Positions 43,889 through 52,238 of a stretch of 64,000 bases of DNA are shown piece after piece. Origin of the DNA: Streptomyces bungoensis (GTDB lineage: Bacteria; Actinomycetota; Actinomycetes; Streptomycetales; Streptomycetaceae). The DNA lies in NCBI RefSeq assembly GCF_001514215.1, contig NZ_KQ948857.1, forward strand, positions 146,953-210,952, in the 5' to 3' direction. The notes under the pieces are model-generated. The model did no database searches and was not told where the DNA came from. It was given only the letters and a program-made list of their open reading frames with translations. The stretch's first letter is position 1. Each line of letters begins with the position of its first letter. A program made the position numbers and the translations under genes.

Positions 43889-44346
43889 CGAGCCACCTCC
43901 TCCCGTCCGCAGGGCGGACCTCGCCGTGCCCTCTGTTGTACGGCACGGCACTGACACATGAGAGGCCCGACTCCGGTTCCAGCCCGTCGGATTTGTGACG
44001 GTTCCCGGGCCGGGGGAAGGAGCGGGCGCCGGACCACGGTAGGCCCGTCGGCAGCGTCAGCCAATCTGGTTATCCACAGGCCATGTGGACGAAGGCCCGG
44101 ATGCTGTGGAGAAGTCGCCGAAACCTGTGCACGAGCCGGTGGACAGCCCTGTGAACAAGACCTCGATCCCCTTGAGCACAATGCCCTGACCTGCGGCTTC
44201 GACGTCCACCGGCTGTGCAGAAGAAAAACTTTCCCAGTCGGATCAAGATCACCCGCAGCGGTGTGCACAAGCACACGGACCCAGATATGACGTAAGGATC
44301 AGTAGGCAATTGCGTCACTTACCTGTGGACGATTAGATTGGTGCTC
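43889..44346. other. gene-free dnaB/MATE divergent region with DnaA-box group
   Basis: This 458-bp gap has one exact DnaA box (TTATCCACA at 44070-44078) and five one-mismatch boxes on the minus strand: 44084-44092, 44105-44113, 44150-44158, 44260-44268 and 44324-44332. No ORF here is supported. In S. coelicolor a cluster named H24 lies in this part of the chromosome; I believe this is the counterpart, but that is from memory. Confidence 0.6.
44334..44339 (+). promoter_or_regulatory. -10 hexamer before the MATE gene
   Basis: TAGATT lies seven bases before ATG 44347 and directly next to a near-match DnaA box (44324-44332), so DnaA could affect this promoter. Confidence 0.5.
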
Positions 44347-45684
44347 ATGACACAGGCCCGCGCGATCCCCCAGGCCACCCGCCGTCGGCACGACCGAGAG
44401 ATCGTCGCGCTGGCCGTCCCGGCCTTCGGCGCCCTCGTCGCCGAGCCCCTGTTCGTCATGGCGGACAGCGCGATCGTCGGCCATCTCGGCACCGCTCAGC
44501 TCGCCGGACTGGGCGTGGCGTCGGCCCTCCTCACCACCGCCGTGAGCGTCTTCGTCTTCCTCGCCTACGCGACCACCGCGGCCGTGGCACGACGCGTCGG
44601 CGCCGGCGATCTCCAGGCAGCCATCCGCCAGGGCATGGACGGCATCTGGCTCGCCCTGCTTCTCGGAGCGGGGGTCATCGCCCTGGTCCTCCCCCTGGCT
44701 CCCGGCATCGTGGACCTCTTCGGCGCCTCCGCCACGGCGGCCCCGTACGCCACGACGTACCTGCGCATCTCCGCGCTCGGCATTCCGGCCATGCTGGTCG
44801 TCCTCGCCGCCACCGGAGTGCTCCGCGGACTGCAGGACACCCGGACTCCGCTGTACGTCGCCATCGCGGGCTTCGTCGCCAACGCCGGACTCAACGCGGG
44901 ACTGGTCTACGGCGCCGGGCTAGGCATCGCCGGATCCGCGTGGGGCACCGTCATCGCCCAGTGCGGCATGGCCGCCGTCTATCTGAACGTAGTCGTGCGC
45001 GGTGCCCGGCGGTACGGAGCCTCCCTGCGTCCGGACGCCACCGGCATTCGCGCCTCGGCCCAGGCGGGAGCGCCCCTGCTCGTCCGCACCCTGTCGCTGC
45101 GGGCGATCCTGCTGATCGCCACCGCGGTCGCCGCACGCCTCGGTGACGCCGACATCGCCGCGCATCAGATCGTCCTGTCGTTGTGGAGCCTGCTCGCCTT
45201 CGCCCTCGACGCCATCGCGATCGCCGGTCAGGCCATCATCGGCCGCTATCTCGGTGCCGACGACGCCCGCGGAGCCCGGGAGGCCTGCCGTCGAATGGTC
45301 CAGTGGGGCATCGCCACCGGTGTCGTCCTGGGCCTGCTCGTGGTGGCCGCGCGTCCGCTGTTCCTCTCCCTGTTCACGAATGATTCGGTGGTGAAGGACA
45401 TGGCGCTGCCCTCGCTGCTGCTGGTGGCGCTCTCCCAGCCGATCTGCGGGGTGGTCTTCGTCCTGGACGGTGTTCTGATGGGTGCCGGTGACGGGCCCTA
45501 CCTCGCCGGAGCGATGCTGGTCACCCTGGGGGTCTTCGCCCCCGCCGCCCTGCTCGTCCCCGCCTTCGGCGGCGGCCTCACCGCACTGTGGGCGGCCATG
45601 GCGCTGATGATGACGGTGCGCCTGCTGACCCTGTGGCTGCGTACCCGCTCGGGCCGCTGGATCGTGACGGGCGCGAGCCGCTGA
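44347..45684 (+). CDS. MATE-family efflux transporter (DinF-like)
   Basis: 445 aa from ATG 44347 (TTG 44338 and GTG 44341 are in frame but lie on the -10 element). Twelve membrane helices in two repeats, with IVALAVPAFGALVAEPLFVMADSAIVGHLG at the start and the second-half LLVRTLSLRAILLIATAVAARLGDADIAAHQIVLSLWSLLAFALDAIAIAGQAIIGR block. MATE proteins export cationic drugs with Na+ or H+. It points away from dnaB and ends at a terminator shared with rplI. Confidence 0.93.
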   Translation: MTQARAIPQATRRRHDREIVALAVPAFGALVAEPLFVMADSAIVGHLGTAQLAGLGVASALLTTAVSVFVFLAYATTAAVARRVGAGDLQAAIRQGMDGIWLALLLGAGVIALVLPLAPGIVDLFGASATAAPYATTYLRISALGIPAMLVVLAATGVLRGLQDTRTPLYVAIAGFVANAGLNAGLVYGAGLGIAGSAWGTVIAQCGMAAVYLNVVVRGARRYGASLRPDATGIRASAQAGAPLLVRTLSLRAILLIATAVAARLGDADIAAHQIVLSLWSLLAFALDAIAIAGQAIIGRYLGADDARGAREACRRMVQWGIATGVVLGLLVVAARPLFLSLFTNDSVVKDMALPSLLLVALSQPICGVVFVLDGVLMGAGDGPYLAGAMLVTLGVFAPAALLVPAFGGGLTALWAAMALMMTVRLLTLWLRTRSGRWIVTGASR

Positions 45685-45686
45685 CC

Positions 45687-45700
45687 GTTTCACGTGAAAC
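45687..45700. other. parS site after the MATE gene
   Basis: Exact GTTTCACGTGAAAC beginning two bases after the stop codon of the MATE gene. Confidence 0.9.
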
Positions 45701-45719
45701 ATGCCGTTCCCGGTCATGC

Positions 45720-45756
45720 GACAGGGGCCGCACCCGTGACGGGTGCGGCCCCTGTC
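45720..45756. terminator. strong bidirectional terminator between MATE and rplI
   Basis: 18-bp perfect arms (45720-45737 and 45739-45756) meet at a single central base; in RNA a few inner bases would open as a loop. The genes on both sides converge here. Confidence 0.88.
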
Positions 45757-45782
45757 GGAACTGCTCAGACCGAGCGCAGCGA

Positions 45783-46229
45783 TCAGGCCGCGACGACCTC
45801 GACGTTGACCTTGGCGGCAACCTCGGGGTGCAGACGCACGGACGTCTCGTGGGCGCCCAGGGTCTTGATCGGGGCGGACAGCTCGATGCGGCGCTTGTCG
45901 ACCTCGGGGCCACCGGAGGCCTTGATCGCCGAGGCGATGTCGGCCGGGGTGACGGAACCGAAGAGACGACCGGCGTCGCCGGAGCGGACGGCCAGACGGA
46001 CCTTCACGCCCTCGAGCTGGGCCTTGACCTGGTTGGCCTGCTCGATGGTCTGGATCTCGTGGATCTTGCGGGCGCGGCGGATCTGCTCGACGTCCTTCTC
46101 GCCACCCTTGGTCCAGCGGATGGCGAACTTCCGCGGGATGAGGTAGTTGCGAGCGTAACCGTCCTTGACGTCGACGACGTCGCCCGCGGCACCGAGGCCG
46201 GACACCTCGTGGGTGAGGATGATCTTCAT
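45783..46229 (-). CDS. rplI: 50S ribosomal protein L9
   Basis: 148 aa, standard size. The N-terminal MKIILTHEVSGLGAAGDVVDVKDGYARNYLIPRKFAIR is the L9 signature, followed by the long connecting helix and C-terminal domain (VRLAVRSGDAGRLFGSVTPADIASAI). It binds 23S rRNA near the L1 stalk. Last gene of the rpsF operon, 17 bp after rpsR. Confidence 0.98.
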   Translation of the reverse strand: MKIILTHEVSGLGAAGDVVDVKDGYARNYLIPRKFAIRWTKGGEKDVEQIRRARKIHEIQTIEQANQVKAQLEGVKVRLAVRSGDAGRLFGSVTPADIASAIKASGGPEVDKRRIELSAPIKTLGAHETSVRLHPEVAAKVNVEVVAA

Positions 46230-46246
46230 GAGTCGGTCACCCTCCC

Positions 46247-46483
46247 TTAGCGCGCGGTGGACGTGTAGGGCAGCAGCGCCATCTCACGGCTGTTCTTGAC
46301 GGCCGTGGCGACGTCACGCTGGTGCTGCGTGCAGTTGCCGGTCACGCGGCGGGCACGGATCTTGCCGCGGTCGGAAATGAACTTCCGCAGCATGTTCGTG
46401 TCCTTGTAGTCCACGTACGTGACCTTGTCCTTGCAGAAAGCGCAGACCTTCTTCTTAGGCTTGCGCACAGGCGGCTTCGCCAT
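46247..46483 (-). CDS. rpsR: 30S ribosomal protein S18 (zinc-binding type)
   Basis: 78 aa. KKKVCAFCKDKVTYVDYKDTNMLRKFISDRGKI is the typical S18 core, and the CxxC plus CTQH residues form a zinc ribbon (C+ form). Streptomyces often have a second, zinc-free S18 elsewhere for zinc shortage. S18 pairs with S6 on the small subunit. It is located between ssb and rplI. Confidence 0.98.
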   Translation of the reverse strand: MAKPPVRKPKKKVCAFCKDKVTYVDYKDTNMLRKFISDRGKIRARRVTGNCTQHQRDVATAVKNSREMALLPYTSTAR

Positions 46484-46523
46484 GGTGTTTCTCCTGTGTG
46501 ATCAAGAAGTGGGGATGCGAGCC

Positions 46524-47120
46524 CTAGAAGGGGGGCTCGTCCGAGTAGCCGCCGCCACCGCTGCCGGAGCCTCCGCCCCAGCCGCCGCCCTGACCGCCGC
46601 CCTGGTTGCCACCGGCGGGAGCGCCGGTCGCCCACGGGTCGTCGGCAGGAGCGCCGCCGCCGGCCTGCTGACCGCCGCCGGAGCCTCCGCCCCAGCCGCC
46701 GCCACCCTGGCCGCCACCGCCGCCGTAACCGCCCTGGCCACCGCGAGCACCACCGCCGGCGGTCTTGGTGACCTTGGCCGTGGCGTTGCGCAGGCTGGCG
46801 CCGACTTCCTCGACGTCCAGCTCGTAGACCGTCCGCTTGACGCCCTCACGGTCCTCGTAGGACCGCTGCTTCAGCCGGCCCTGCACGATGACGCGCATGC
46901 CCCGCTGGAGCGACTCGGCGACGTTCTCCGCCGCCTGACGCCAGACCGAGCAGGTCAGGAACAGGCTCTCGCCGTCCTTCCACTCGTTCGTCTGGCGGTC
47001 GAAGGTGCGGGGAGTGGACGCGACGCGGAACTTCGCGACCGCCGCACCGGACGGGGTGAAGCGCAGCTCGGGGTCGTCGACAAGATTGCCGACGACCGTG
47101 ATGACGGTCTCGCCTGCCAT
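46524..47120 (-). CDS. ssb: single-stranded DNA-binding protein
   Basis: 198 aa. The OB-fold spans residues 1-~120 (GETVITVVGNLVDDPELRFTPSGAAVAKFRVAS and ESLFLTCSVWRQAAENVAESLQRGMRVIVQGRLKQRSYED). A ~65-residue linker of Gly with scattered Gln, Trp and Ala follows, and the protein ends in the acidic tip SDEPPF that recruits repair and replication proteins. It lies between rpsF and rpsR, as in most bacteria. This is the essential SsbA-type protein in Streptomyces. Confidence 0.98.
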   Translation of the reverse strand: MAGETVITVVGNLVDDPELRFTPSGAAVAKFRVASTPRTFDRQTNEWKDGESLFLTCSVWRQAAENVAESLQRGMRVIVQGRLKQRSYEDREGVKRTVYELDVEEVGASLRNATAKVTKTAGGGARGGQGGYGGGGGQGGGGWGGGSGGGQQAGGGAPADDPWATGAPAGGNQGGGQGGGWGGGSGSGGGGYSDEPPF

Positions 47121-47201
47121 GGGGGAACCTCTCGGCGGGTTTGCTGCTCTGGCTGCTTGGTTGCTGCTACTCGAATCCCGAGATCAGCTGAGCGGGAGAG
47201 C

Positions 47202-47492
47202 TCAGTGGGTCTCGGGACGGAGGACCTTGGTCCGGAGGACCGACTCGTTCAGGTTCATCTGGCGGTCGAGCTCCTTGACGACCGCAGGCTCAGCCTGCAG
47301 GTCGATGACCGAGTAGATGCCCTCGGGCTTCTTCTTGATCTCGTAGGCGAGACGGCGACGACCCCAGGTGTCGACCTTCTCGACCTTGCCGCCGCCGTCA
47401 CGGACGACGGACAGGAAGTTCTCGATCAGCGGAGAGACAGCGCGCTCCTCGACATCGGGGTCGAGGATGACCATCACCTCGTAGTGACGCAT
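47202..47492 (-). CDS. rpsF: 30S ribosomal protein S6
   Basis: 96 aa from ATG 47492, behind the excellent ribosome-binding sequence GAAGGAGGTGG. MRHYEVMVILDPDVEERAVSPLIENF and GKVEKVDTWGRRRLAYEIKKKPEGIYSVIDLQA are canonical. S6 forms a dimer with S18 on the ribosome. It is first in the operon; the region just upstream (47500-47570) forms a hairpin that could be the S6:S18 binding leader. The longer frame upstream is not coding. Confidence 0.97.
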   Translation of the reverse strand: MRHYEVMVILDPDVEERAVSPLIENFLSVVRDGGGKVEKVDTWGRRRLAYEIKKKPEGIYSVIDLQAEPAVVKELDRQMNLNESVLRTKVLRPETH

Positions 47493-47520
47493 GTGGAACC
47501 CACCTCCTTCGGACTCAGCG

Positions 47521-47539
47521 GCCACGGTCGTTCCGTGGC
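47521..47539 (-). promoter_or_regulatory. hairpin in the rpsF leader, candidate S6:S18 binding motif
   Basis: GCCACGG (47521-47527) pairs with CCGTGGC (47533-47539), followed in RNA by CGC and then the ribosome-binding site. Many bacteria control the rpsF operon through a leader hairpin bound by S6:S18 with a CCG bulge. The fit here is partial. Confidence 0.35.
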
Positions 47540-47700
47540 AGGAGGGTTGTGATGCGTACGCAACGGTATCGGCCGCCACTGACAATCGGGGCTCCGCTGG
47601 GATTCCCGGCCGCGGATCCGGGCAGACACCGGTGCAGACGGTACAGACTACCTGCACACCCGCTTCCGGTTGAAATCCGGCGGTGAAGCCCGTCAGTCTG

Positions 47701-47729
47701 TACACATCCGGTGTGCGCGGCGCTACGAT
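47701..47729 (+). promoter_or_regulatory. promoter of the small membrane protein gene
   Basis: TACACA (47701-47706) and TACGAT (47724-47729) are 17 bases apart, 25 bp before ATG 47755. Confidence 0.5.
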
Positions 47730-47754
47730 GCGCCGCCTTCCGCAGGAGGTGCCC

Positions 47755-48066
47755 ATGACGCAGGCATTGCGACCCACCACAGGTGGCTCCCTCTTCGCCA
47801 CAGACGGCAAGTCCCATCCCCTTCAGGACACCCTCATGGTGGTGACGCTGGCACTCGGCCTGACCGCCTTCATCACCTGCTTCTTCGGCAGCCTTCACCT
47901 GCTGGCCTCCTGGGCCGGCCTGGCGGGCATCCTGACGGGCGCGTACGGCCAGTGGATCTCGGAGACCACGCGGGAACGCTTCGGCCTGATCCTCGGTCTC
48001 GGCGCCTCGGGAATCGGTTTCTTCCTCGGCATGGCGAACGGCGGACTGTTCGGCGGACTGCTCTAG
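47755..48066 (+). CDS. small conserved membrane protein
   Basis: 103 aa from ATG 47755, behind AGGAGGTGCCC; upstream in-frame starts are not supported. Three hydrophobic stretches: LMVVTLALGLTAFITCFFGSLHLLASWAGLAGILTGAYGQW and FGLILGLGASGIGFFLGMANGGLFGGLL. It is common in Streptomyces; function unknown. It is divergent from rpsF. Confidence 0.8.
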   Translation: MTQALRPTTGGSLFATDGKSHPLQDTLMVVTLALGLTAFITCFFGSLHLLASWAGLAGILTGAYGQWISETTRERFGLILGLGASGIGFFLGMANGGLFGGLL

Positions 48067-48249
48067 CCCGCCGGCCGCACACGCCCGTCAGGGCTTCTCC
48101 CTGGCGTCCCACCGCGCCCCGGCAGCCCATGCGCCGGGGCGAAGGTGCCGTACGCCCAGTCGGGGCGCGCGAAAGGCGCAGTAGGCTTCGGCGCGAGAGC
48201 CGGAGCCCCTGTCACGATGGGGACACACCAGCCCGAGGAGCGCCCCGAC

Positions 48250-49371
48250 ATGAGCCTGACCCTGAGGACCATCAGCCGCGAGCAACATCTGGCGTACATC
48301 CAGAGCCTGCCGTCGGCGAGCCACATGCAGGTCCCGGCCTGGGCCGACGTGAAGGCGGAGTGGCGCTCGGAGAACCTCGGCTGGTTCGACGAGCGCACCG
48401 GCGAGATGGTCGGCGCGGGCCTGGTCCTCTACCGCCAGCTGCCCAAGATCAAGCGCTACCTCGCCTATCTCCCCGAAGGCCCGGTCATCAACTGGTTCGC
48501 GCCGAACCTGGACGACTGGATCCAGCCGATGCTGGCGCACCTCAAGCAGCAGGGCGCCTTCTCCGTGAAGATGGGCCCGCCGGTGATCATCCGCCGCTGG
48601 AACGCGGAGACGATCAAGAAGGGCATCCAGAGCCCGGACGTGAAGCGCCTGCGCGACATGGAGGCCGACTTCATCGAGCCGCGCGCCTTCGAGGTCGCGG
48701 ACAAGCTGCGCCGCATGGGCTGGCAGCAAGGCGAGGACGGCGGAGCCGGCTTCGGCGACGTGCAGCCCCGCTACGTGTTCCAGGTGCCGCTGGCCAACCG
48801 CTCCCTGGAAGAGGTCCACAAGAACTTCAACCAGCTGTGGCGCCGCAACATCAAGAAGGCGGAGAAGGCCGGCGTCGAGGTCGTCCAGGGCGGCTACCAG
48901 GACCTCGAGGAATGGCAGCGCCTGTACGAGATCACGGCCGTGCGCGACCACTTCCGGCCCCGCCCGCTGTCGTACTTCCAGCGCATGTGGACGGCCCTCA
49001 ACAGCGAGGACCCCAACCGGATGCGGCTGTACTTCGCCCGGCACAACGGTGTGAACCTGTCCGCCGCGACGATGCTGATCGTCGGCGGGCACGTGTGGTA
49101 CTCCTACGGCGCCTCCGACAACATCGGCCGTGAGGTGCGCCCCTCCAACGCCATGCAGTGGCGGATGCTGCGCGACGCCTACGCCCTCGGGGCCACCGTC
49201 TACGACCTGCGTGGCATCTCCGACTCACTGGACGAGACCGACCACCTCTTCGGCCTGATCCAGTTCAAGGTCGGCACCGGCGGCCAGGCCGCCGAGTACC
49301 TGGGGGAATGGGACTTCCCGCTGAACAAGCTGCTCCACAAGGCGCTCGACATCTACATGTCGCGCCGCTGA
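48250..49371 (+). CDS. femX: FemX-type peptidoglycan bridge aminoacyltransferase
   Basis: 373 aa from ATG 48250, with GAGGAG upstream. The family fold is two GNAT-like domains: QHLAYIQSLPSASHMQVPAWADVKAEWRSENLGW at the start, NRSLEEVHKNFNQLWRRNIKKAEKAGVEVVQG in the middle and VYDLRGISDSLDETDHLFGLIQFKVGTGGQAAEYLGEWDFPLN at the end. FemX uses glycyl-tRNA to add the first Gly to the lipid II stem peptide; in S. coelicolor the gene at this place (SCO3904) has been shown to be essential. The envelope genes around it support the assignment. Confidence 0.94.
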   Translation: MSLTLRTISREQHLAYIQSLPSASHMQVPAWADVKAEWRSENLGWFDERTGEMVGAGLVLYRQLPKIKRYLAYLPEGPVINWFAPNLDDWIQPMLAHLKQQGAFSVKMGPPVIIRRWNAETIKKGIQSPDVKRLRDMEADFIEPRAFEVADKLRRMGWQQGEDGGAGFGDVQPRYVFQVPLANRSLEEVHKNFNQLWRRNIKKAEKAGVEVVQGGYQDLEEWQRLYEITAVRDHFRPRPLSYFQRMWTALNSEDPNRMRLYFARHNGVNLSAATMLIVGGHVWYSYGASDNIGREVRPSNAMQWRMLRDAYALGATVYDLRGISDSLDETDHLFGLIQFKVGTGGQAAEYLGEWDFPLNKLLHKALDIYMSRR

Positions 49372-49454
49372 GGTCCAGGCGTTTGATTCCATAGCCTTCA
49401 CAACTCTCACCTCTCTGCTTCACCGCAGCCACGAGAAAGGTTCCGGATCCGGCC

Positions 49455-50486
49455 ATGGCGCTCACGCTCTACGTCGACACCGCGCGCTGGCGTGCGCACC
49501 ACAAGCACGTGCAGGAGCAGTTCCCGGGGCTCGTCCCGGTCTGCAAGGGCAACGGCTACGGCTTCGGGCACGAACGGCTGGCGGAGGAGGCCACCCGGCT
49601 CGGTGCGGACCTGCTCGCCGTCGGCACGACGTACGAGGCCGCTCGCATCAAGGACTTCTTCGGCGGTGACCTGCTGGTGCTGACGCCCTACCGGCGCGGC
49701 GAGGAGCCCGTCCCGCTGCCGGACCGGGTGGTCCGGTCGGTGTCGTCGATCGACGGCGTGTACGGCCTCGTCGGCGCGCGTGTCGTCATCGAGGTGATGT
49801 CCTCCATGAAACGGCACGGCATCAGCGAGCAGGAACTGCCGCAGCTGCACCAGGCCATAGAGAACATCCGGCTGGAGGGCTTCGCCATCCACCTGCCGCT
49901 GGACCGCACCGACGGCTCGGACGCCGTCGAGGAGGTCATCGGCTGGATGGACCGGCTGCGCGCGGCGCGGCTGCCGCTGCACACCATGTTCGTCAGCCAC
50001 CTCAAGGCCGACGAACTGGCCCGGCTGCAGCAGCAGTTCCCGCAGACCCGGTTCCGCGCCCGCATCGGCACCCGGCTGTGGCTGGGGGACCACGAGGCCA
50101 CCGAGTACCGCGGCGCGGTCCTGGACGTCACACGGGTGGCCAAGGGCGACCGGTTCGGTTACCGGCAGCAGAAGGCGGCCTCGGACGGCTACCTCGTGGT
50201 CGTGGCGGGCGGTACGTCGCACGGGGTGGGCCTGGAGGCTCCGAAGGCCCTGCACGGCGTCATGCCGCGCGCCAAGGGCGTGGCGCGCGCCGGCCTCGCC
50301 ACGGTCAACCGGAACCTCTCCCCGTTCGTCTGGGGCGGCAAGCAGCGCTGGTTCGCCGAGCCGCCGCACATGCAGGTCTCGATCCTGTTCGTGCCGACCG
50401 ACGCCCCGGAGCCGAAGGTCGGTGACGAACTGGTGGCCCATCTGCGGCACACCACCACGCAGTACGACCGGATCGTGGACCGCTAG
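49455..50486 (+). CDS. alanine racemase-like PLP enzyme
   Basis: 343 aa. LVPVCKGNGYGFGHERLAEEATRLGADLLAVGTTYEA aligns with the start of alanine racemase, with the PLP lysine in CKGNGYGFG (family: VKANAYGHG). The middle shows the rest of the TIM barrel (HLPLDRTDGSDAVEEVIGW, TMFVSHLKADELARLQQQFP, RARIGTRLWLGD). The C-terminal domain is also present, but without a recognisable catalytic Tyr motif. It starts 83 bp after femX. Likely an amino acid racemase or epimerase serving the cell wall; the true Alr lies elsewhere in Streptomyces genomes. Confidence 0.8.
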   Translation: MALTLYVDTARWRAHHKHVQEQFPGLVPVCKGNGYGFGHERLAEEATRLGADLLAVGTTYEAARIKDFFGGDLLVLTPYRRGEEPVPLPDRVVRSVSSIDGVYGLVGARVVIEVMSSMKRHGISEQELPQLHQAIENIRLEGFAIHLPLDRTDGSDAVEEVIGWMDRLRAARLPLHTMFVSHLKADELARLQQQFPQTRFRARIGTRLWLGDHEATEYRGAVLDVTRVAKGDRFGYRQQKAASDGYLVVVAGGTSHGVGLEAPKALHGVMPRAKGVARAGLATVNRNLSPFVWGGKQRWFAEPPHMQVSILFVPTDAPEPKVGDELVAHLRHTTTQYDRIVDR

Positions 50487-50512
50487 GGCCCGCCGGGCTG
50501 TCACCACAGCGG

Positions 50513-50546
50513 GAAGGCCGTGCACGTCTCGACGTGCACGGCCTTC
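50513..50546. terminator. bidirectional terminator hairpin
   Basis: GAAGGCCGTGCACGT (50513-50527) pairs with ACGTGCACGGCCTTC (50532-50546) with a CTCG tetraloop. The racemase-like and glycosyltransferase genes converge here. Confidence 0.85.
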
Positions 50547-50577
50547 CTCATGTCTGCCTCCGGAAGGGGTGGTTCGC

Positions 50578-52110
50578 TCAGAGCGAACGCTCCTCGTAGG
50601 GCGGTCGCTCCGGCCGTCCCCAGTCCACCTGGGGCGCGTCGAAGTGGGCCGCGTGCCGGGCCGGGCGGGCAGCGGCGCCGAGCACGAACACGTCCGCGGC
50701 GCCGTCGAGCACTCCGCCGGAGGGGTCGTCGTCGCCCGACCTGCGCACCACGTCACGCTCGGGCAGGACGATGTCCCGTACGACCATGGCGCACAGGTAC
50801 AGCGTGCCCAGCAGGTGCACGGCGATCGCCCAGTGGTACCCCTGCGTCGGCAGGCCCTTGTGCGCCTCTCCGCTGGTCGTGTAGGCGAGGTACATCCAGA
50901 TGCCCAGGTAGTACGTCACCTCGCACGCCTGCCAGATCAGGATGTCCCGCCACTTGGGCCGGGCGAGGACCGCGAGCGGCACGAGCCACAGCACGTACTG
51001 CGGTGAGTAGACCTTGTTGGTGACGATGAAGGCGGCCACCATCAGGAAGGCGAGCTGGGCGAAGCGGGGCCGGCGCGGGGCGGCGAGTGTCAGCGCGGTG
51101 AGACCGAGGAAGCACAGCACCACCAGCACGGTGGCGGAGGTGTTCACGAAACCGGTGCTGGGGGGGCTGCTGGAGTTCTGCGCCCAGATCAGCCAGAAGG
51201 AGCCGAAGTCGATGCCCCGTTCCTGGCTGAACGTGTAGAACTTCGACCAGCCCTCGAAGGCGAAGAGCATCACCGGCAGGTTCACGACGAGCCAGGCGAC
51301 CACCGCACCGCCCACGGCCTGGAAGAACTCCCGCCATTTCCCGGTCCGCCAGCACAGCGCCAGGAGCGGGGCGAGCAGGAAGACCGGATAGAGCTTGGCG
51401 GCCGTGGCGAGCCCCAGGAGGATGCCGAAGGCCAGGGCACGGCCCCGCGACCACATCAGCATCGCGGCGGCCGTCAGGGCCACCGCGAGCAGGTCCCAGT
51501 TGATGGTTGCGGTGAGCGCGAGGGCGGGTGCCAGGGCGACCAGCAGGCCGTCCCAGGGACGCCGCCGGTGGGTGCGGGTCACGCAGACGGCGATGACGGC
51601 CGTGCACGCCATCAGCATCCCGGCGTTCACGAACCAGTACCACTGCTCCTGGTGCTGGATGCTGCCGCTGCCCGGCGTGAGCCATGCGGCGACCTCCATG
51701 AACACACCGGTCAGCACCGGGTACTCGAGGTAGTCCATGTCACCGGGGAGCTTGTCGAAGTACGGCACCAGCCCGTCGGCGAAGCCGCGCCCCTGGTAGA
51801 GGTGCGGGATGTCCGAGTAGCAGGCATGCGTGTACTGCGAACTGGCGCCGAAGAACCAGGCGCTGTGGTAGCAGGGCGCCTTCTGAACGAGGCCGAGGGC
51901 GAACATGCCGATGGCCACGAGGGTGACGACCCGTAGAGGGGTCCACCAGGAGCCCCCGAGCAGGGCGTGGCGCCCCAGAGGGCCGCCGATCAGCTCACTC
52001 CCCGCCGCGGCGACCTCGTCCTCCCTGGTCGGCCGCACCGGCTCCACCGGGGCGGTCCGCACGGGCTCGGGCTCGTGCACGCCCGCGGGCGTCATTTCTG
52101 CACTGGGCAT
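50578..52110 (-). CDS. GT87-like polyprenyl-sugar-dependent glycosyltransferase
   Basis: 510 aa with about ten membrane helices. After a ~50-residue cytoplasmic start, CYHSAWFFGASSQYTHACYSDIPHLYQGRGFADGLVPYFDKLPGDMDYLEYPVLTGVF is the first extracytoplasmic loop, holding an acidic DYLEYP motif like that of GT-C enzymes (GT87, formerly DUF2029). Such enzymes add mannose from polyprenyl phosphate to envelope glycolipids or glycans outside the membrane. The acceptor is unknown. It lies within the envelope cluster and points toward the racemase-like gene. Confidence 0.85.
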   Translation of the reverse strand: MPSAEMTPAGVHEPEPVRTAPVEPVRPTREDEVAAAGSELIGGPLGRHALLGGSWWTPLRVVTLVAIGMFALGLVQKAPCYHSAWFFGASSQYTHACYSDIPHLYQGRGFADGLVPYFDKLPGDMDYLEYPVLTGVFMEVAAWLTPGSGSIQHQEQWYWFVNAGMLMACTAVIAVCVTRTHRRRPWDGLLVALAPALALTATINWDLLAVALTAAAMLMWSRGRALAFGILLGLATAAKLYPVFLLAPLLALCWRTGKWREFFQAVGGAVVAWLVVNLPVMLFAFEGWSKFYTFSQERGIDFGSFWLIWAQNSSSPPSTGFVNTSATVLVVLCFLGLTALTLAAPRRPRFAQLAFLMVAAFIVTNKVYSPQYVLWLVPLAVLARPKWRDILIWQACEVTYYLGIWMYLAYTTSGEAHKGLPTQGYHWAIAVHLLGTLYLCAMVVRDIVLPERDVVRRSGDDDPSGGVLDGAADVFVLGAAARPARHAAHFDAPQVDWGRPERPPYEERSL

Positions 52111-52146
52111 GGGGCCATCCTGCCGTACGTGTCTGGGTATACGCCG

Positions 52147-52179
52147 AGGGCCGCCGCACCTCGTGGGTGCGGCGGCCCT
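52147..52179 (-). terminator. terminator of the penicillin-binding protein gene
   Basis: AGGGCCGCCGCACC (52147-52160) pairs with GGTGCGGCGGCCCT (52166-52179), a 14-bp stem with a 5-base loop. A parS follows directly. Confidence 0.85.
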
Positions 52180-52180
52180 T

Positions 52181-52194
52181 GTTTCACGTGAAAC
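52181..52194. other. parS site
   Basis: Exact GTTTCACGTGAAAC, adjacent to the terminator hairpin and 45 bp after the penicillin-binding protein stop. Confidence 0.9.
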
Positions 52195-52238
52195 ACCCGT
52201 ACCGGGTCATATGACCGCCTACCGATCGGACGGCTGGG

